NCBI RefSeq assembly: GCF_037949795.1
Contig: NZ_CP149932.1
Span: 1,973,001-2,037,000, forward strand
DNA length: 64,000 nucleotides
Direction of reading: 5' to 3'
From: Thioclava sp. GXIMD2076
GTDB taxonomy: Bacteria > Pseudomonadota > Alphaproteobacteria > Rhodobacterales > Rhodobacteraceae
This document shows positions 1 to 8,482 of the stretch, piece after piece. Position numbers and translations under genes: made by a program. The stretch's first letter is position 1; every line of letters starts with the position of its first letter. The notes beneath the pieces are model-generated. The model was given only the letters and a program-made list of their open reading frames with translations, made no database searches and had not been told where the DNA came from.

Positions 1-1084
1 AATCCGCATCGCGCCAGAAGCCGTTCTCCTTGGCATAGGCCTCGACCAGCGCGATCCGGTCCTTCTCGCGTCCGGTCTGTTCCAGATAGCGCAGGGTTTC
101 GGCATCAATCGGGAAGAAGCCACAGGTGGCGCCATATTCGGGCGCCATATTGGCGATGGTGGCGCGTTGCGCAAGCGGCAGGTTATCGAGCCCATCGCCA
201 TAGAATTCGACGAATTTGTTCACCACACCATGTTTGCGTAGCATCTCGACGACCTTTAGCACGAGGTCGGTGCCGGTGGTGCCCTCGACCATGGCGCCGG
301 TCAGCTTGAAGCCCACGACCTCGGGGATCAGCATGGAGATCGGCTGGCCCAGCATCGCGGCCTCGGCCTCGATGCCACCCACGCCCCAGCCCAGAACGGC
401 GGCGCCATTGACCATCGTGGTATGGCTGTCAGTGCCGACCAATGTATCGGGATAGGCGACCTCGTTGCCCTCCTGATCGGTATCGGTCCAGACGGTCTGG
501 GCGAGATATTCGAGGTTCACCTGATGGCAGATGCCGGTTCCGGGCGGCACGACGCGGAAATTCTTGAACGCGGTCTGGCCCCATTTGAGGAATTCGTAGC
601 GCTCCATATTACGCTCGTATTCGCGATCCACATTCATCTGGAAGGCGCGCGGATTGCCGAATTCGTCGATCATCACCGAGTGGTCGATCACCAGATCGAC
701 GGGCACCAGCGGGTTGATCTTCTGGGCGTCGCCGCCCAAGCCCTTGATGCCGTCGCGCATCGCGGCCAGATCCACGACGGCGGGAACGCCGGTGAAATCC
801 TGCATGAGCACGCGGGCAGGGCGGTAGGCAATCTCGCGAGGGTTCTTCCCGCCTTTTTCGGCCCACTCGCCGAAGGCCTTGATGTCATCGACCGACACCG
901 AAAAGCCGTCGTCTTCGAAGCGGAGAAGATTTTCAAGGACGACCTTCAACGAGGCGGGCAGCTTGGAGAAATCGCCAAGCCCCGCATCGGAGGCTGCCTG
1001 AATGGAATAATAGGAAAAAGTCTTGTCGCCGACCGTCAGCTTGCGACGGGTCTTGGCGGTATCATTGCCGGTTTCGATGGGCAT
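1..1084 (-). CDS. acnA: Aconitate hydratase A, N-terminal part (runs off the window edge)
   Basis: Aconitase isomerises citrate to isocitrate in the TCA cycle. About 361 residues from the N-terminus are present, against roughly 900 in the full family, so the 3' part lies outside the window. The reading begins [16 protein letters not shown] and contains the family blocks [25 protein letters not shown] and [20 protein letters not shown], which belong to the AcnA/IRP type rather than AcnB. The cysteines that hold the 4Fe-4S cluster lie beyond the edge and cannot be checked. The start at 1084 has a good Shine-Dalgarno run (AGGGAGG) upstream. It is transcribed away from the DUF1223 gene. Confidence 0.95.
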   Translation of the reverse strand, partial: MPIETGNDTAKTRRKLTVGDKTFSYYSIQAASDAGLGDFSKLPASLKVVLENLLRFEDDGFSVSVDDIKAFGEWAEKGGKNPREIAYRPARVLMQDFTGVPAVVDLAAMRDGIKGLGGDAQKINPLVPVDLVIDHSVMIDEFGNPRAFQMNVDREYERNMERYEFLKWGQTAFKNFRVVPPGTGICHQVNLEYLAQTVWTDTDQEGNEVAYPDTLVGTDSHTTMVNGAAVLGWGVGGIEAEAAMLGQPISMLIPEVVGFKLTGAMVEGTTGTDLVLKVVEMLRKHGVVNKFVEFYGDGLDNLPLAQRATIANMAPEYGATCGFFPIDAETLRYLEQTGREKDRIALVEAYAKENGFWRDAD

Positions 1085-1513
1085 GTGTCTGGCCTCCCTC
1101 TAGGTCAATAGGGTATCGCTGCCCCTAATCTGGAGCGGTAAGGGGGGGAGGACAAGGGGGCAGGCGCAATTTTTGTATGCAACAGTATACTGCGCACGAG
1201 GGCGATCGGGCTCCGGCGACATGCCGGAACATACGACACCCTGCAAGGCGCGCCGCGTGCGGGCCCTCAATATCTGACCGGCCCTGCGACTGATGCTAAT
1301 GCGCGGGAAGCGAGAGTCCACCTTAATCCGTGCCGCTGCTCGGGTGGGCGTTGCAAATCTGCGCCAGTTACCGATTAACCGTATATCCATCTTGCTGGCG
1401 AATTCTGTCGCGTGGCAAATATGACGCCGTAACCGTGCCCGTGCCATCTCGCAAAACCTTGATTGGCTTTCATCACAGGGGCTGATTAAGTCTTCTGGCG
1501 GAATGTAAAGGAT
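1085..1513. other. Divergent intergenic region between acnA and the DUF1223 gene
   Basis: About 430 bases carry no gene I can support. Both flanking genes read outward, so promoters for both should lie here. The only clear structure is a perfect 10-bp palindrome, CAGTATACTG (1183-1192), about 100 bases upstream of the acnA start. A GTAT at 1175-1178 also pairs with the ATAC inside it. I do not see a convincing -35/-10 pair for either side. Open frames crossing this stretch are antisense shadows of the DUF1223 gene. Confidence 0.5.
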
Positions 1514-2476
1514 TTGGACGCTTCCATGACGACTGCGCAGGTGGATCATCCGGCGAAAAGACAACAGTTCCGCGCCTTGCCCTTGCGCTTTGCGCTCCTG
1601 TTCAGCCTTGGCGCGTTCGCGGGAGCGGTGTGCCTGTCCGATCCGGTCTGGGCGCAGGAGGGCACCCCGACTGATATGATGGGAGGCGCGCAGACACCTT
1701 CCGTGCCGCCCTCCCTTCAGGACGGGCTCCAGCAGAACGATCAGGCCGCGACCGGCAGCGCCACAGGATCCGAGGATGTCGCGTCGTCGCGCGACATCGC
1801 CACGCTCGACACGCCCGATATGCGCACACCGATCGTGGTCGAGCTGTTCACCTCGCAAGGTTGTGCGGCCTGCCCGCCCGCCGACAAGCTGTTGCAGGGG
1901 CTGGCCGCGCGGGACGATGTGATCGCGCTCGCTTTGCATGTGGATTACTGGGATTATCTGGGCTGGAAGGATCCCTTCGGCCAGCCAGCCTTCACCTCGC
2001 GCCAGAAGGGCTATGCCCGTGCGGTAAAGGAGCGGATGATCTACACCCCGCAGATGATCGTGAATGGTCAGCAGCGCCTCTTGGGCGCTGACCGGATGGC
2101 GATCAAATCCGCCCTCGATGCCGCAACATCGAAACCCTCGCCGGTCGAGATCTCGGTGGCGCAGGACGGAGCCAACTACCGGATCTCGCTGGCCGCCAAG
2201 ACTGCGCTCGGGCAGGATGCCATGGTGCAGGTGGTGCGTTATATCCCCGATGCCTCCGTCGATATCCTGCGCGGCGAGAATGCGGGACTGACCGTCAATT
2301 ACGCCAATATCGTGACCCAGTGGCATATCGTGGCTGATTGGGATGGCGAGACGCCAATGAGCTTTGATACGCAGGTCGAGGGCGATAATCCGGCGGTGGT
2401 GATCGTCCAGACCTCGCAGCCCGGGCGAACCGTTCCATTGCCCGGCGCGATCGTCGGCTCCGCGCGCATCAAGTAA
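1514..2476 (+). CDS. DUF1223 thioredoxin-fold-like secreted protein
   Basis: This 320-residue protein belongs to the DUF1223 family, whose function is not established. The core signature is FTSQGCAACPPADKLL around residues 113-128, resembling a thioredoxin-type CxxC. It is followed by HVDYWDYLGWKDPFGQPAFTSRQ and YTPQMIVNGQ, both typical of the family. A hydrophobic stretch near residues 25-48 ending in VWAQ looks like a signal peptide or membrane anchor. An acidic, low-complexity linker follows before the domain begins near residue 105. ATG codons at 1514 and 1526 are both possible starts; neither has a strong ribosome site. A terminator hairpin follows the stop. Confidence 0.85.
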   Translation: MDASMTTAQVDHPAKRQQFRALPLRFALLFSLGAFAGAVCLSDPVWAQEGTPTDMMGGAQTPSVPPSLQDGLQQNDQAATGSATGSEDVASSRDIATLDTPDMRTPIVVELFTSQGCAACPPADKLLQGLAARDDVIALALHVDYWDYLGWKDPFGQPAFTSRQKGYARAVKERMIYTPQMIVNGQQRLLGADRMAIKSALDAATSKPSPVEISVAQDGANYRISLAAKTALGQDAMVQVVRYIPDASVDILRGENAGLTVNYANIVTQWHIVADWDGETPMSFDTQVEGDNPAVVIVQTSQPGRTVPLPGAIVGSARIK

Positions 2477-2500
2477 CGACCAATTGCGGCGATATTGCCG

Positions 2501-2530
2501 AAGCCCCGACCTTCTGGCGGGGCTTTTTTG
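2501..2530. terminator. Bidirectional rho-independent terminator
   Basis: The arms AAGCCCCG (2501-2508) and CGGGGCTT (2518-2525) flank a short loop and are followed by a T run on the plus strand. It lies between the convergent DUF1223 and acyltransferase genes, so it can serve both. Confidence 0.8.
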
Positions 2531-2536
2531 CTGCGT

Positions 2537-3409
2537 TTATTTCTTGCGCCAGCGGCGGTGGATCCAGAGCCATTGGTCCATATGCGCGCGCACCTGCGCC
2601 TCGAGCGAATGCAGGGTAACCTGTGTCATCTCTTCGGGCGTCGTAGGTGGCACGGGGGTATCGACAAAGATACGGAAGCTCAACCCGTCGGGCTGGCGGA
2701 TCGCATAGATCGGAATCAGATCCGCTTCGAGCCGAAGCGCCATCTCTGCCGCCGATAGCGGCGAGGGCGCGGGATGGCCGAAGAAGTCGAGCATTGCTCC
2801 GCTACGGAAATACTGGTCCGTTGCCAGCGCCACCATGCCGCCCGATTTCAGATGCCGCAGCATATTGGTCATGCCGCGGCGGTCACGCGGGAAGAGTGGC
2901 GTGCCGACGGTCTCGATCGCGGCCAGATAGTCGCGGTTGAAAAGCGCGTTGTTCATCGGGCGGTAGAGCCCCGCAATCGGGAAGCCCCGCGCGATCAGCA
3001 CGCCCCGGGCCGCGTCATAATTGCCGAAATGCCCCGAAACGAGCACGCAAGGGCGGCCTTCTTCCTTCAGTTGGATGAGCCGCGCCGCACCCGGACCTTC
3101 GATGGCCACATTGCCCACATGCGCGATGAACTCTTGTCCCGAGAACATCTCGGCCAGCGTGCGCCCGATATTGTCGGGCACGGCACGGCAGAGATGCTCG
3201 ACCTCGGTCTGCGGCATATCGGGGCAGGTCAGGGCCAGATTGGCACGGATACGGCGCCGGAAGCCCAGCACCGGCGAGACCCATGTCATCAGCCGTCCCG
3301 CCATGGGGATGCGCTTTTCATAGGGCATCAGCTGCAACAGCCCCATCCCCGCCCTGAAGACGGTATTCGACAGCTTGTCGGTGAGGCTCGGGGTTGCGCG
3401 TTTGGGCAT
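2537..3409 (-). CDS. Lysophospholipid/lauroyl acyltransferase (LpxL/HtrB family)
   Basis: This 290-residue protein is a membrane-associated acyltransferase of the lipid A late-acyltransferase family. Members transfer a fatty acyl chain onto a lipid A precursor or another lipid in the inner membrane. The catalytic HX4D-type motif is visible as SGHFGNYDAARG near residue 130. It is followed by the family blocks LYRPMNNALFNRDYL, LKSGGMVALATDQYF and PLSAAEMALRLEADLIPIYAIR. The C-terminus, WLWIHRRWRKK, matches the usual family ending. Length is normal. GGAG precedes the ATG at 3409. The exact acceptor lipid cannot be told from sequence. Confidence 0.88.
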   Translation of the reverse strand: MPKRATPSLTDKLSNTVFRAGMGLLQLMPYEKRIPMAGRLMTWVSPVLGFRRRIRANLALTCPDMPQTEVEHLCRAVPDNIGRTLAEMFSGQEFIAHVGNVAIEGPGAARLIQLKEEGRPCVLVSGHFGNYDAARGVLIARGFPIAGLYRPMNNALFNRDYLAAIETVGTPLFPRDRRGMTNMLRHLKSGGMVALATDQYFRSGAMLDFFGHPAPSPLSAAEMALRLEADLIPIYAIRQPDGLSFRIFVDTPVPPTTPEEMTQVTLHSLEAQVRAHMDQWLWIHRRWRKK

Positions 3410-3448
3410 CGGGGTCTCCGTCTTGTGCCACAGGGGGCGGCGTGTCGC

Positions 3449-4345
3449 TCAGGCCCTGCGGTTTTCACGCCACCAGACATAAAGTCCGGCGCTCACGATC
3501 ACAAGCGCACCGGTCACCGTCCAGAGATCGGGATACTGACCGAAGAACACGATCCCCCAGAGTGTGGCAAAGATCAGCCCGGTATATCCCAGAGGAGCCA
3601 GAGAGGAGGCTTCGGCAATGCTGTAGGCCTTGACGATGAAGCCCTGACCGATGGCGCCGGTGAGGCCGAGCCCGAGGATCGGCAAGAGCGTATCGGCGCT
3701 AATCGGCCGCCAGACAAAAGGCAGCGCGAGGCTCGAGCCGATCAATCCGATGATTGCGCCCCAAAGGAGAGAGGTGATCAGCCCGTCCTTCTGGATCAGG
3801 CGGGTGATCAGCATGCCGCCTGCAAAGCTTATCGCGGTCCCCAATGCCAGAAGCGAGGCCCAGTGAAAGACGCCCGGACCGGGCCGGATGATGATCATCG
3901 CACCGCAGAAGGCCGCCGCGATCCCTAAAAGGCGGCGCGGTCCGAGCTTCTCGCCCAGAAAGAGCGCAGCCCCCAGCGTGACCAGCACAGGGTTGAGATC
4001 GGCAAGTGCGGTCGCCTCGGCGAGCCCGATAAACTGGATCGCGGTAAAGAATAGGAGCACGGTGGCAAGCTGCATCAAACCGCGGGCAATCTGCAAGCCG
4101 GGTTGGCGCGAGGGCAGCAGCCGGTGCAGGCGGGGCGCGAAGATCGCCACCAGCAACAGCGTGTTGGACAGATAGCGCAGCCAGACGATCTGCACCGGAT
4201 CATATTGGCGCGACAGCCCCTTGGCCATGGCATCCATCAGCGTGAAACAGGCGAAGGCTCCCAGCACGCAGAGCATGCCAAGCCCGTTGCGCGGCGCGAC
4301 GCGGCCTTCGGCCCCGCCACCCGCCGCAACGGAAGAGGGGGCCAT
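3449..4345 (-). CDS. EamA/DMT-family inner-membrane transporter
   Basis: The protein of about 298 residues has some ten hydrophobic segments arranged as two repeated EamA units. The first contains LADLNPVLVTLGAALFLGEKL and the second SLAPLGYTGLIFATLWGIVFFGQYPD; both are hallmark end-of-repeat motifs of drug/metabolite transporters. Substrate is unknown. I prefer the start at 4345 because AGAGGGGG sits just upstream at good spacing. An ATG at 4366 (MNQEGAA) is also in frame but its nearest G-rich run touches the start codon. The gene follows transketolase on the same strand by a few tens of bases and may be co-transcribed. Confidence 0.85.
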   Translation of the reverse strand: MAPSSVAAGGGAEGRVAPRNGLGMLCVLGAFACFTLMDAMAKGLSRQYDPVQIVWLRYLSNTLLLVAIFAPRLHRLLPSRQPGLQIARGLMQLATVLLFFTAIQFIGLAEATALADLNPVLVTLGAALFLGEKLGPRRLLGIAAAFCGAMIIIRPGPGVFHWASLLALGTAISFAGGMLITRLIQKDGLITSLLWGAIIGLIGSSLALPFVWRPISADTLLPILGLGLTGAIGQGFIVKAYSIAEASSLAPLGYTGLIFATLWGIVFFGQYPDLWTVTGALVIVSAGLYVWWRENRRA

Positions 4346-4380
4346 TGCGGCCCCCTCTTGGTTCATATCCCCAGCTGGTC

Positions 4381-6399
4381 TCACAGGAGGGATTTGACCT
4401 TTTCGGCAATCGCTTCGGGGGTGATGCCGAATTTCTCGTAAAGCTCGGGGGCCGGAGCGGAGGAGCCGAAGCCTTCCATACCCACGAAGCCCGCCTTGGT
4501 CTCGCGGCCACGCTCGCCGAGGAGGTATTTGTCCCACGGCTGACGGATTGCGGCTTCCACGGCCACGCGCACAGCGCCTGCGGGCAGGATACGGCGGCGA
4601 TAGGTCTCGTCCTGCGCGTCAAACAGTTCCATACAGGGCACCGACACCACACGTGTACCGATGGCCTGTGCTTGCAGGATCTCGCGGGCTTTCAGCGCGA
4701 TCTCGACTTCCGAGCCGGTCGCCATCAGGATCGCCTGACGCTTGCCCTCGGCTTCCTCGATCACATAAGCGCCTTTGGAGACCATGTTCTGGTTGGTGTG
4801 TTTGGTGCGCAGCGTCGGCAGGTTCTGGCGCGAGAGCGCGATCACCGAGGGGGTTTCCTCGGTCGTCAGCGCCATTTCCCACGCTTCCGCCGTCTCGATC
4901 ACATCCGCCGGGCGGAAGGTCCAAGTATTGGGCGTCGCGCGGCAGATTGCCAGATGCTCTACGGGCTGGTGGGTCGGGCCATCCTCGCCAAGGCCGATCG
5001 AGTCATGGGTCATGACGTAGACGGCAGGCACTTTCATCAGCGCCGACAGACGCATCGCACCGCGGGCGTAATCAGTGAAGCAGAAGAAGGTGCCGCCATA
5101 GGGGCGCACGCCCCCATGTAGCCAAAGACCGTTCATCGCCGCCGCCATACCATGCTCGCGGATGCCGTAATGGACATAACGGCCCTTGCGGTTCTCGGGA
5201 TCGAAGACACCCAGATCGGCGGTCTTGGTCAGGTTGGAACCGGTGAGGTCAGCCGAGCCGCCGATGGTTTCGGGAACGGCGGGGTTGATCGCGCCCAGCA
5301 CCATTTCCGATGCCTTGCGGGTGGCAACTTTAGGCGCCGCCTCGGAATTGTCCTTCTTGAACTTGCGGATGGCACCAGCAAGCTTCTTGGACACGCCACC
5401 GTCCATCATGCGGGTGATTTCCGCCTGTTTAGTGGCCGAAATTGCGCCGAAACGCTCTTCCCATTCGCCGCGCTCTGCCGCGCCGCGCGCGCCGATGGCT
5501 TCCCAGGTGGATTTCACATCCGCAGGAATCTCGAAGGCACCGTGATCCCAGCCATAGATTTTCTTGGTGGCGTCGATTTCCGCATCCCCCAGCGGCGAGC
5601 CGTGAACCGAGTAGGTATCGGCCTTGTTGGGCGAACCGAAGCCGATGATGGTCTTGCAGTCGATGAAGACCGGTGCGTTCGATTTTTGCGCTTCGGTCAG
5701 CGCGCGGTCGATATCTTCCGGATCATGACCGTCGCAATGCAGCACTTTCCAGCCCGCAGCCTTGAAGCGCATGCGCTGGTCGGTGATGCAGGCCTTGTCG
5801 ACGCGGCCGTCGATGGTGATGTTGTTATTGTCCCACAGAACGACGAGGTTCTTGAGTTTCTGCATGCCGGCAAGGCCGATGGCTTCATGGCTGATGCCTT
5901 CCATCAGGCAGCCGTCGCCTGCAATCACATAGGTCTTGTGATCGAAGATCTTCTTGCCGAAGCGCGCGCGCAGGCTTTCCTCGGCAATCGCCATACCCAC
6001 GGCGGTCGAGATGCCCTGACCCAGCGGACCGGTGGTGGTTTCCACGGCATCGAGCAGGAAGTTCTCGGGGTGGCCCGCGGTGAGCGCGCCCTTCTGGCGG
6101 AACTTCTTGATCTGCTCGAGCGTCACCTGCGCGTCGCCGCAAAGATAGAGGAGAGCGTAAATTAGCATCGAGCCATGGCCTGCCGACAGCACGAACCGGT
6201 CACGATCCATCCATTTCGGAGCTTTGGCATCGAATTTCAGGTGCTTCTGGAACAGAACGGTCGCCACATCGGCCATGCCCATCGGCATGCCGGGGTGACC
6301 GGAATTGGCGGCCTGCACGGCGTCCATCGCAAGGGCGCGGATGGCCGAGGCGAGTTTCCAGTGGTCGGGGTGCTGTTCACGAAGCGTGGCGATATCCAT
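4381..6399 (-). CDS. tkt: Transketolase
   Basis: A thiamine-diphosphate enzyme of the pentose phosphate and Calvin pathways that moves two-carbon ketol units between sugar phosphates. The 672-residue length is normal. Seen in order: [12 protein letters not shown] near residue 30, the [16 protein letters not shown] block, the TPP-binding region [18 protein letters not shown], the pyrimidine-domain [18 protein letters not shown], and [21 protein letters not shown]. The start at 6399 ([14 protein letters not shown]) is preferred over upstream ATGs because GAGGAT lies directly upstream. An EamA transporter gene follows. Confidence 0.97.
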   Translation of the reverse strand: MDIATLREQHPDHWKLASAIRALAMDAVQAANSGHPGMPMGMADVATVLFQKHLKFDAKAPKWMDRDRFVLSAGHGSMLIYALLYLCGDAQVTLEQIKKFRQKGALTAGHPENFLLDAVETTTGPLGQGISTAVGMAIAEESLRARFGKKIFDHKTYVIAGDGCLMEGISHEAIGLAGMQKLKNLVVLWDNNNITIDGRVDKACITDQRMRFKAAGWKVLHCDGHDPEDIDRALTEAQKSNAPVFIDCKTIIGFGSPNKADTYSVHGSPLGDAEIDATKKIYGWDHGAFEIPADVKSTWEAIGARGAAERGEWEERFGAISATKQAEITRMMDGGVSKKLAGAIRKFKKDNSEAAPKVATRKASEMVLGAINPAVPETIGGSADLTGSNLTKTADLGVFDPENRKGRYVHYGIREHGMAAAMNGLWLHGGVRPYGGTFFCFTDYARGAMRLSALMKVPAVYVMTHDSIGLGEDGPTHQPVEHLAICRATPNTWTFRPADVIETAEAWEMALTTEETPSVIALSRQNLPTLRTKHTNQNMVSKGAYVIEEAEGKRQAILMATGSEVEIALKAREILQAQAIGTRVVSVPCMELFDAQDETYRRRILPAGAVRVAVEAAIRQPWDKYLLGERGRETKAGFVGMEGFGSSAPAPELYEKFGITPEAIAEKVKSLL

Positions 6400-6721
6400 G
6401 GGCGGGATCCTCATACGGCGACTTGGTGGCGTTCGTTCGGCCCCTGATAGCAGGGATCGCCTGAATATCAAGCCTGCGTGGAGGCGGTTTTGGTCTTTGT
6501 CGCAAGAACGGGCGCCAAGTTGCTGATCATATTGGGGCGCGGACTGGGAATGTCTTGACCTGAGGGGATAAACTGCAGACTAACACCGTAAATAGCGCGA
6601 TTCGTGGGCGCAGGCCGGGCCCCGCGCTTGGGGGAACCCATCCGGTGATTTGATATGGCCGCTGGTTTGTGACTAGATTAAGATCAGCAGGCAAGGTGCT
6701 GTTAAGCGGAGATTTGACACG
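6400..6721. other. Divergent intergenic region between tkt and the coiled-coil gene
   Basis: About 320 bases without a supportable gene. Promoters for tkt (minus) and for the coiled-coil/zapA pair (plus) should lie here. A TTGACC at 6555-6560 is a weak -35 candidate for the plus strand, but no good -10 follows at 17 bases. No convincing RNA structure was seen. Confidence 0.4.
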
Positions 6722-7405
6722 ATGACAGATAAGGCGGCCGATTTCGCGGAATATGAACGGAGGCTGGCTTTCGCTCTGGCCCGTGTCGCCAAGAATGTCG
6801 AGACATTGGTCAATGGGCGTGACGCACTGCGCAGCGATCTGGACGAGGCCAGAGCCACGCTTGAGGCCGTCCCTGTGGCAGAGGCCGTGGCCGAACCCGA
6901 GAAGATGGTTGCTCCGGAAGCAATCCTTGTCGAGGGATTGCAGAATGAAAACAAATCCTTGTCCGAAGATCTTCTGGCTGCACGCGAAGAGATCAAGGAC
7001 ATGCAAGCGCAGATTGAACTCGCCGCGACCGAGCGCGAGGCTGCGCTTTCGGCCTTGGAGAAACGGCTGGGTCAGCGCGCCCGTGCCCTGACCCAGGCAC
7101 TGTCGGAAATCGAGCGCCTGCAGGCCGCCAATACCGAACTGATTGCCGCCAATCGCGGGTTGATCGAAGCGGGAGGCCGGATGGCCCAGCTGCAGATCAA
7201 CGAGGCCCTGCGCGCCGAGGTCGAGGCGCTGCGTGCGGCCCGCACGGCGGAACGGGCGGCCCTAGATGAAATCATCGGGGGGATCGAGCCGCTCCTTGCC
7301 GCCCGCGATACCGCATTGCGCGAGGATGCAGCTGCGGAGAAGGCTGTGCCGGAGCAGATCCAACCGGAAGACGAAGAGGCAAGCGAGGAGACCCCGAATG
7401 GCTGA
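6722..7405 (+). CDS. Coiled-coil protein encoded with zapA, ZauP-like by context
   Basis: The 227-residue protein is rich in Ala, Glu, Leu and Arg and is probably almost wholly coiled coil. Heptad-like stretches run through residues 75-150 and 160-205. It has no signal peptide or membrane segment. It overlaps zapA by 8 bases (7398-7405), so the two are certainly co-translated. In Caulobacter a coiled-coil partner of ZapA called ZauP is encoded beside zapA and helps focus the Z-ring. The same arrangement suggests this is the counterpart, but coiled coils are hard to assign by sequence, so that name is an inference. GGAG precedes the start. Confidence 0.75.
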   Translation: MTDKAADFAEYERRLAFALARVAKNVETLVNGRDALRSDLDEARATLEAVPVAEAVAEPEKMVAPEAILVEGLQNENKSLSEDLLAAREEIKDMQAQIELAATEREAALSALEKRLGQRARALTQALSEIERLQAANTELIAANRGLIEAGGRMAQLQINEALRAEVEALRAARTAERAALDEIIGGIEPLLAARDTALREDAAAEKAVPEQIQPEDEEASEETPNG

Positions 7406-7775
7406 AGTGATCGTGACCATCGGCGGGCGTGACTTCGAGGTCGCCTGCCAGAACGGGGAAGAGAGCTATCTGCGCTCGGCGGCTGAGATGCTCGACCGCG
7501 AGGCCTCCGTGCTGATCGGGCAGATCGGGCGCATCCCCGAGGCCAAGATGCTGTTGATGGCGGGGCTCATGCTGGCGGATCGCACCGCGGCGGTCGAGGA
7601 CGAGATCGCCGCGATGAAGGCGGATATGGCGCGGCTCCAGTCCGAGCTGACCGAGGCGAAATCCAATGTGGCGAAGGTCGAGGTTCCGGTGATCCCGCCG
7701 GAGATGACCGAAGCGCTTGCCGAGATTGCGGCCCGTGCCGAAGCGCTTGCGGATAATATCGAGGACGTTCTCTGA
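7398..7775 (+). CDS. zapA: Cell division protein ZapA
   Basis: ZapA binds FtsZ filaments and cross-links them in the Z-ring. The 125-residue protein opens MAEVIVTIGGRDFEVACQNGEE, the N-terminal strand-helix head of ZapA. A block with ASVLIGQIGRIPEAKMLLMAGLMLAD follows, and then a coiled-coil tail from about residue 60. The start at 7398 overlaps the stop of the upstream coiled-coil gene, giving translational coupling. A hairpin with a GTAA loop follows about 55 bases after the stop. Confidence 0.9.
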   Translation: MAEVIVTIGGRDFEVACQNGEESYLRSAAEMLDREASVLIGQIGRIPEAKMLLMAGLMLADRTAAVEDEIAAMKADMARLQSELTEAKSNVAKVEVPVIPPEMTEALAEIAARAEALADNIEDVL

Positions 7776-7832
7776 GCCCTGCACCCGTTCATCGCGCGCC
7801 GGTGGGCGCAGTGCGGGATGCTGGAACGGAAA

Positions 7833-7863
7833 CTGCCCGCCCGTAAGGGCGAGCAGCGGTTTT
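7833..7863 (+). terminator. Probable terminator of the coiled-coil/zapA operon
   Basis: The strand CTGCCCGCCC (7833-7842) pairs with GGGCGAGCAG (7847-7856) around a GTAA loop, with one mismatch. CGGTTTT follows. Placement just after zapA fits a rho-independent terminator, though the T run is short. Confidence 0.55.
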
Positions 7864-7882
7864 GCGAGTGGTAATCCGAATT

Positions 7883-8356
7883 TCAGGGGCGGGCGAGATC
7901 GAGGATGATCTGGTCCCGTTCGCGTGGTTTTGCCGAATGGGCATTGCCGAAGAACCCGCGGCCCCAATTCTCGATCCCGTTATTCTTGAGGATCTTGAGA
8001 ACACCTTTGAGACGCTCGATCTCGCGGAGCATCAGGTCTTCGGCGGCCTTCTTGACCTCGGGCGTGCCGCCACGGGTCTCGATCTCGACCGGCGCATCCG
8101 ATGCGGTATGCATGATACAGCTGGCGCAAGGCTCGTTGATCTCGGTCACGATCAGTTTCAGGGCGATGATCTTAAGATCATCTTCCTTATGCGCCACGAG
8201 GCGCAGCCCGAGCGGCGCACTGGAGAGCATGGCAAGTTCTGCTTTAGTGCGGGGATCAATAATCAGATGCTCGTCGCCATTGGCGATCTCGCGCAATGCC
8301 ATTGTTGTGGCATGAAGTTGTAGAAATAGGTCGGCTGGGATCGACTTGTTAGGCAT
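7883..8356 (-). CDS. Conserved hypothetical protein, family not recognised
   Basis: A 157-residue soluble protein of unknown function. It contains PCASCIMHTASD near residue 77, with two cysteines and a histidine that could bind a metal. An alpha-helical stretch rich in Lys and Glu follows (VKKAAEDLMLREIERLKGVLKILKNN), and a C-terminal GFFGNAHSAKPRERDQIILDLARP. There is no signal peptide. The start has no obvious ribosome site. It stands alone between zapA and purF on the strand of purF, about 130 bases downstream of it, but a hairpin separates the two. Codon use looks like that of its neighbours. Confidence 0.7.
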   Translation of the reverse strand: MPNKSIPADLFLQLHATTMALREIANGDEHLIIDPRTKAELAMLSSAPLGLRLVAHKEDDLKIIALKLIVTEINEPCASCIMHTASDAPVEIETRGGTPEVKKAAEDLMLREIERLKGVLKILKNNGIENWGRGFFGNAHSAKPRERDQIILDLARP

Positions 8357-8447
8357 TGCTATATCCGTAGTTGCGGCAAGGGCTGATTGATCATCAACTT
8401 ATGCGTGAACCGTGGATAACCCGTTAACCGCTGCTGCAAATGCACAA

Positions 8448-8472
8448 ACGGCGCCCTGTTGAGGGGCGCCGT
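8448..8472 (-). terminator. Hairpin terminator after purF
   Basis: A perfect 9-bp stem, ACGGCGCCC (8448-8456) with GGGCGCCGT (8464-8472), and a 7-base loop. It starts 11 bases past the purF stop. On the minus strand only a short T tract follows, so termination may be partial. Confidence 0.65.
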
Positions 8473-8482
8473 TGCCGGAATT

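Noticed and set aside
7776..7882. 6S RNA gene after zapA, as in some proteobacteria
   Set aside because: The gap is only about 107 bases and shows one terminator hairpin, not the long bulged 6S rod.
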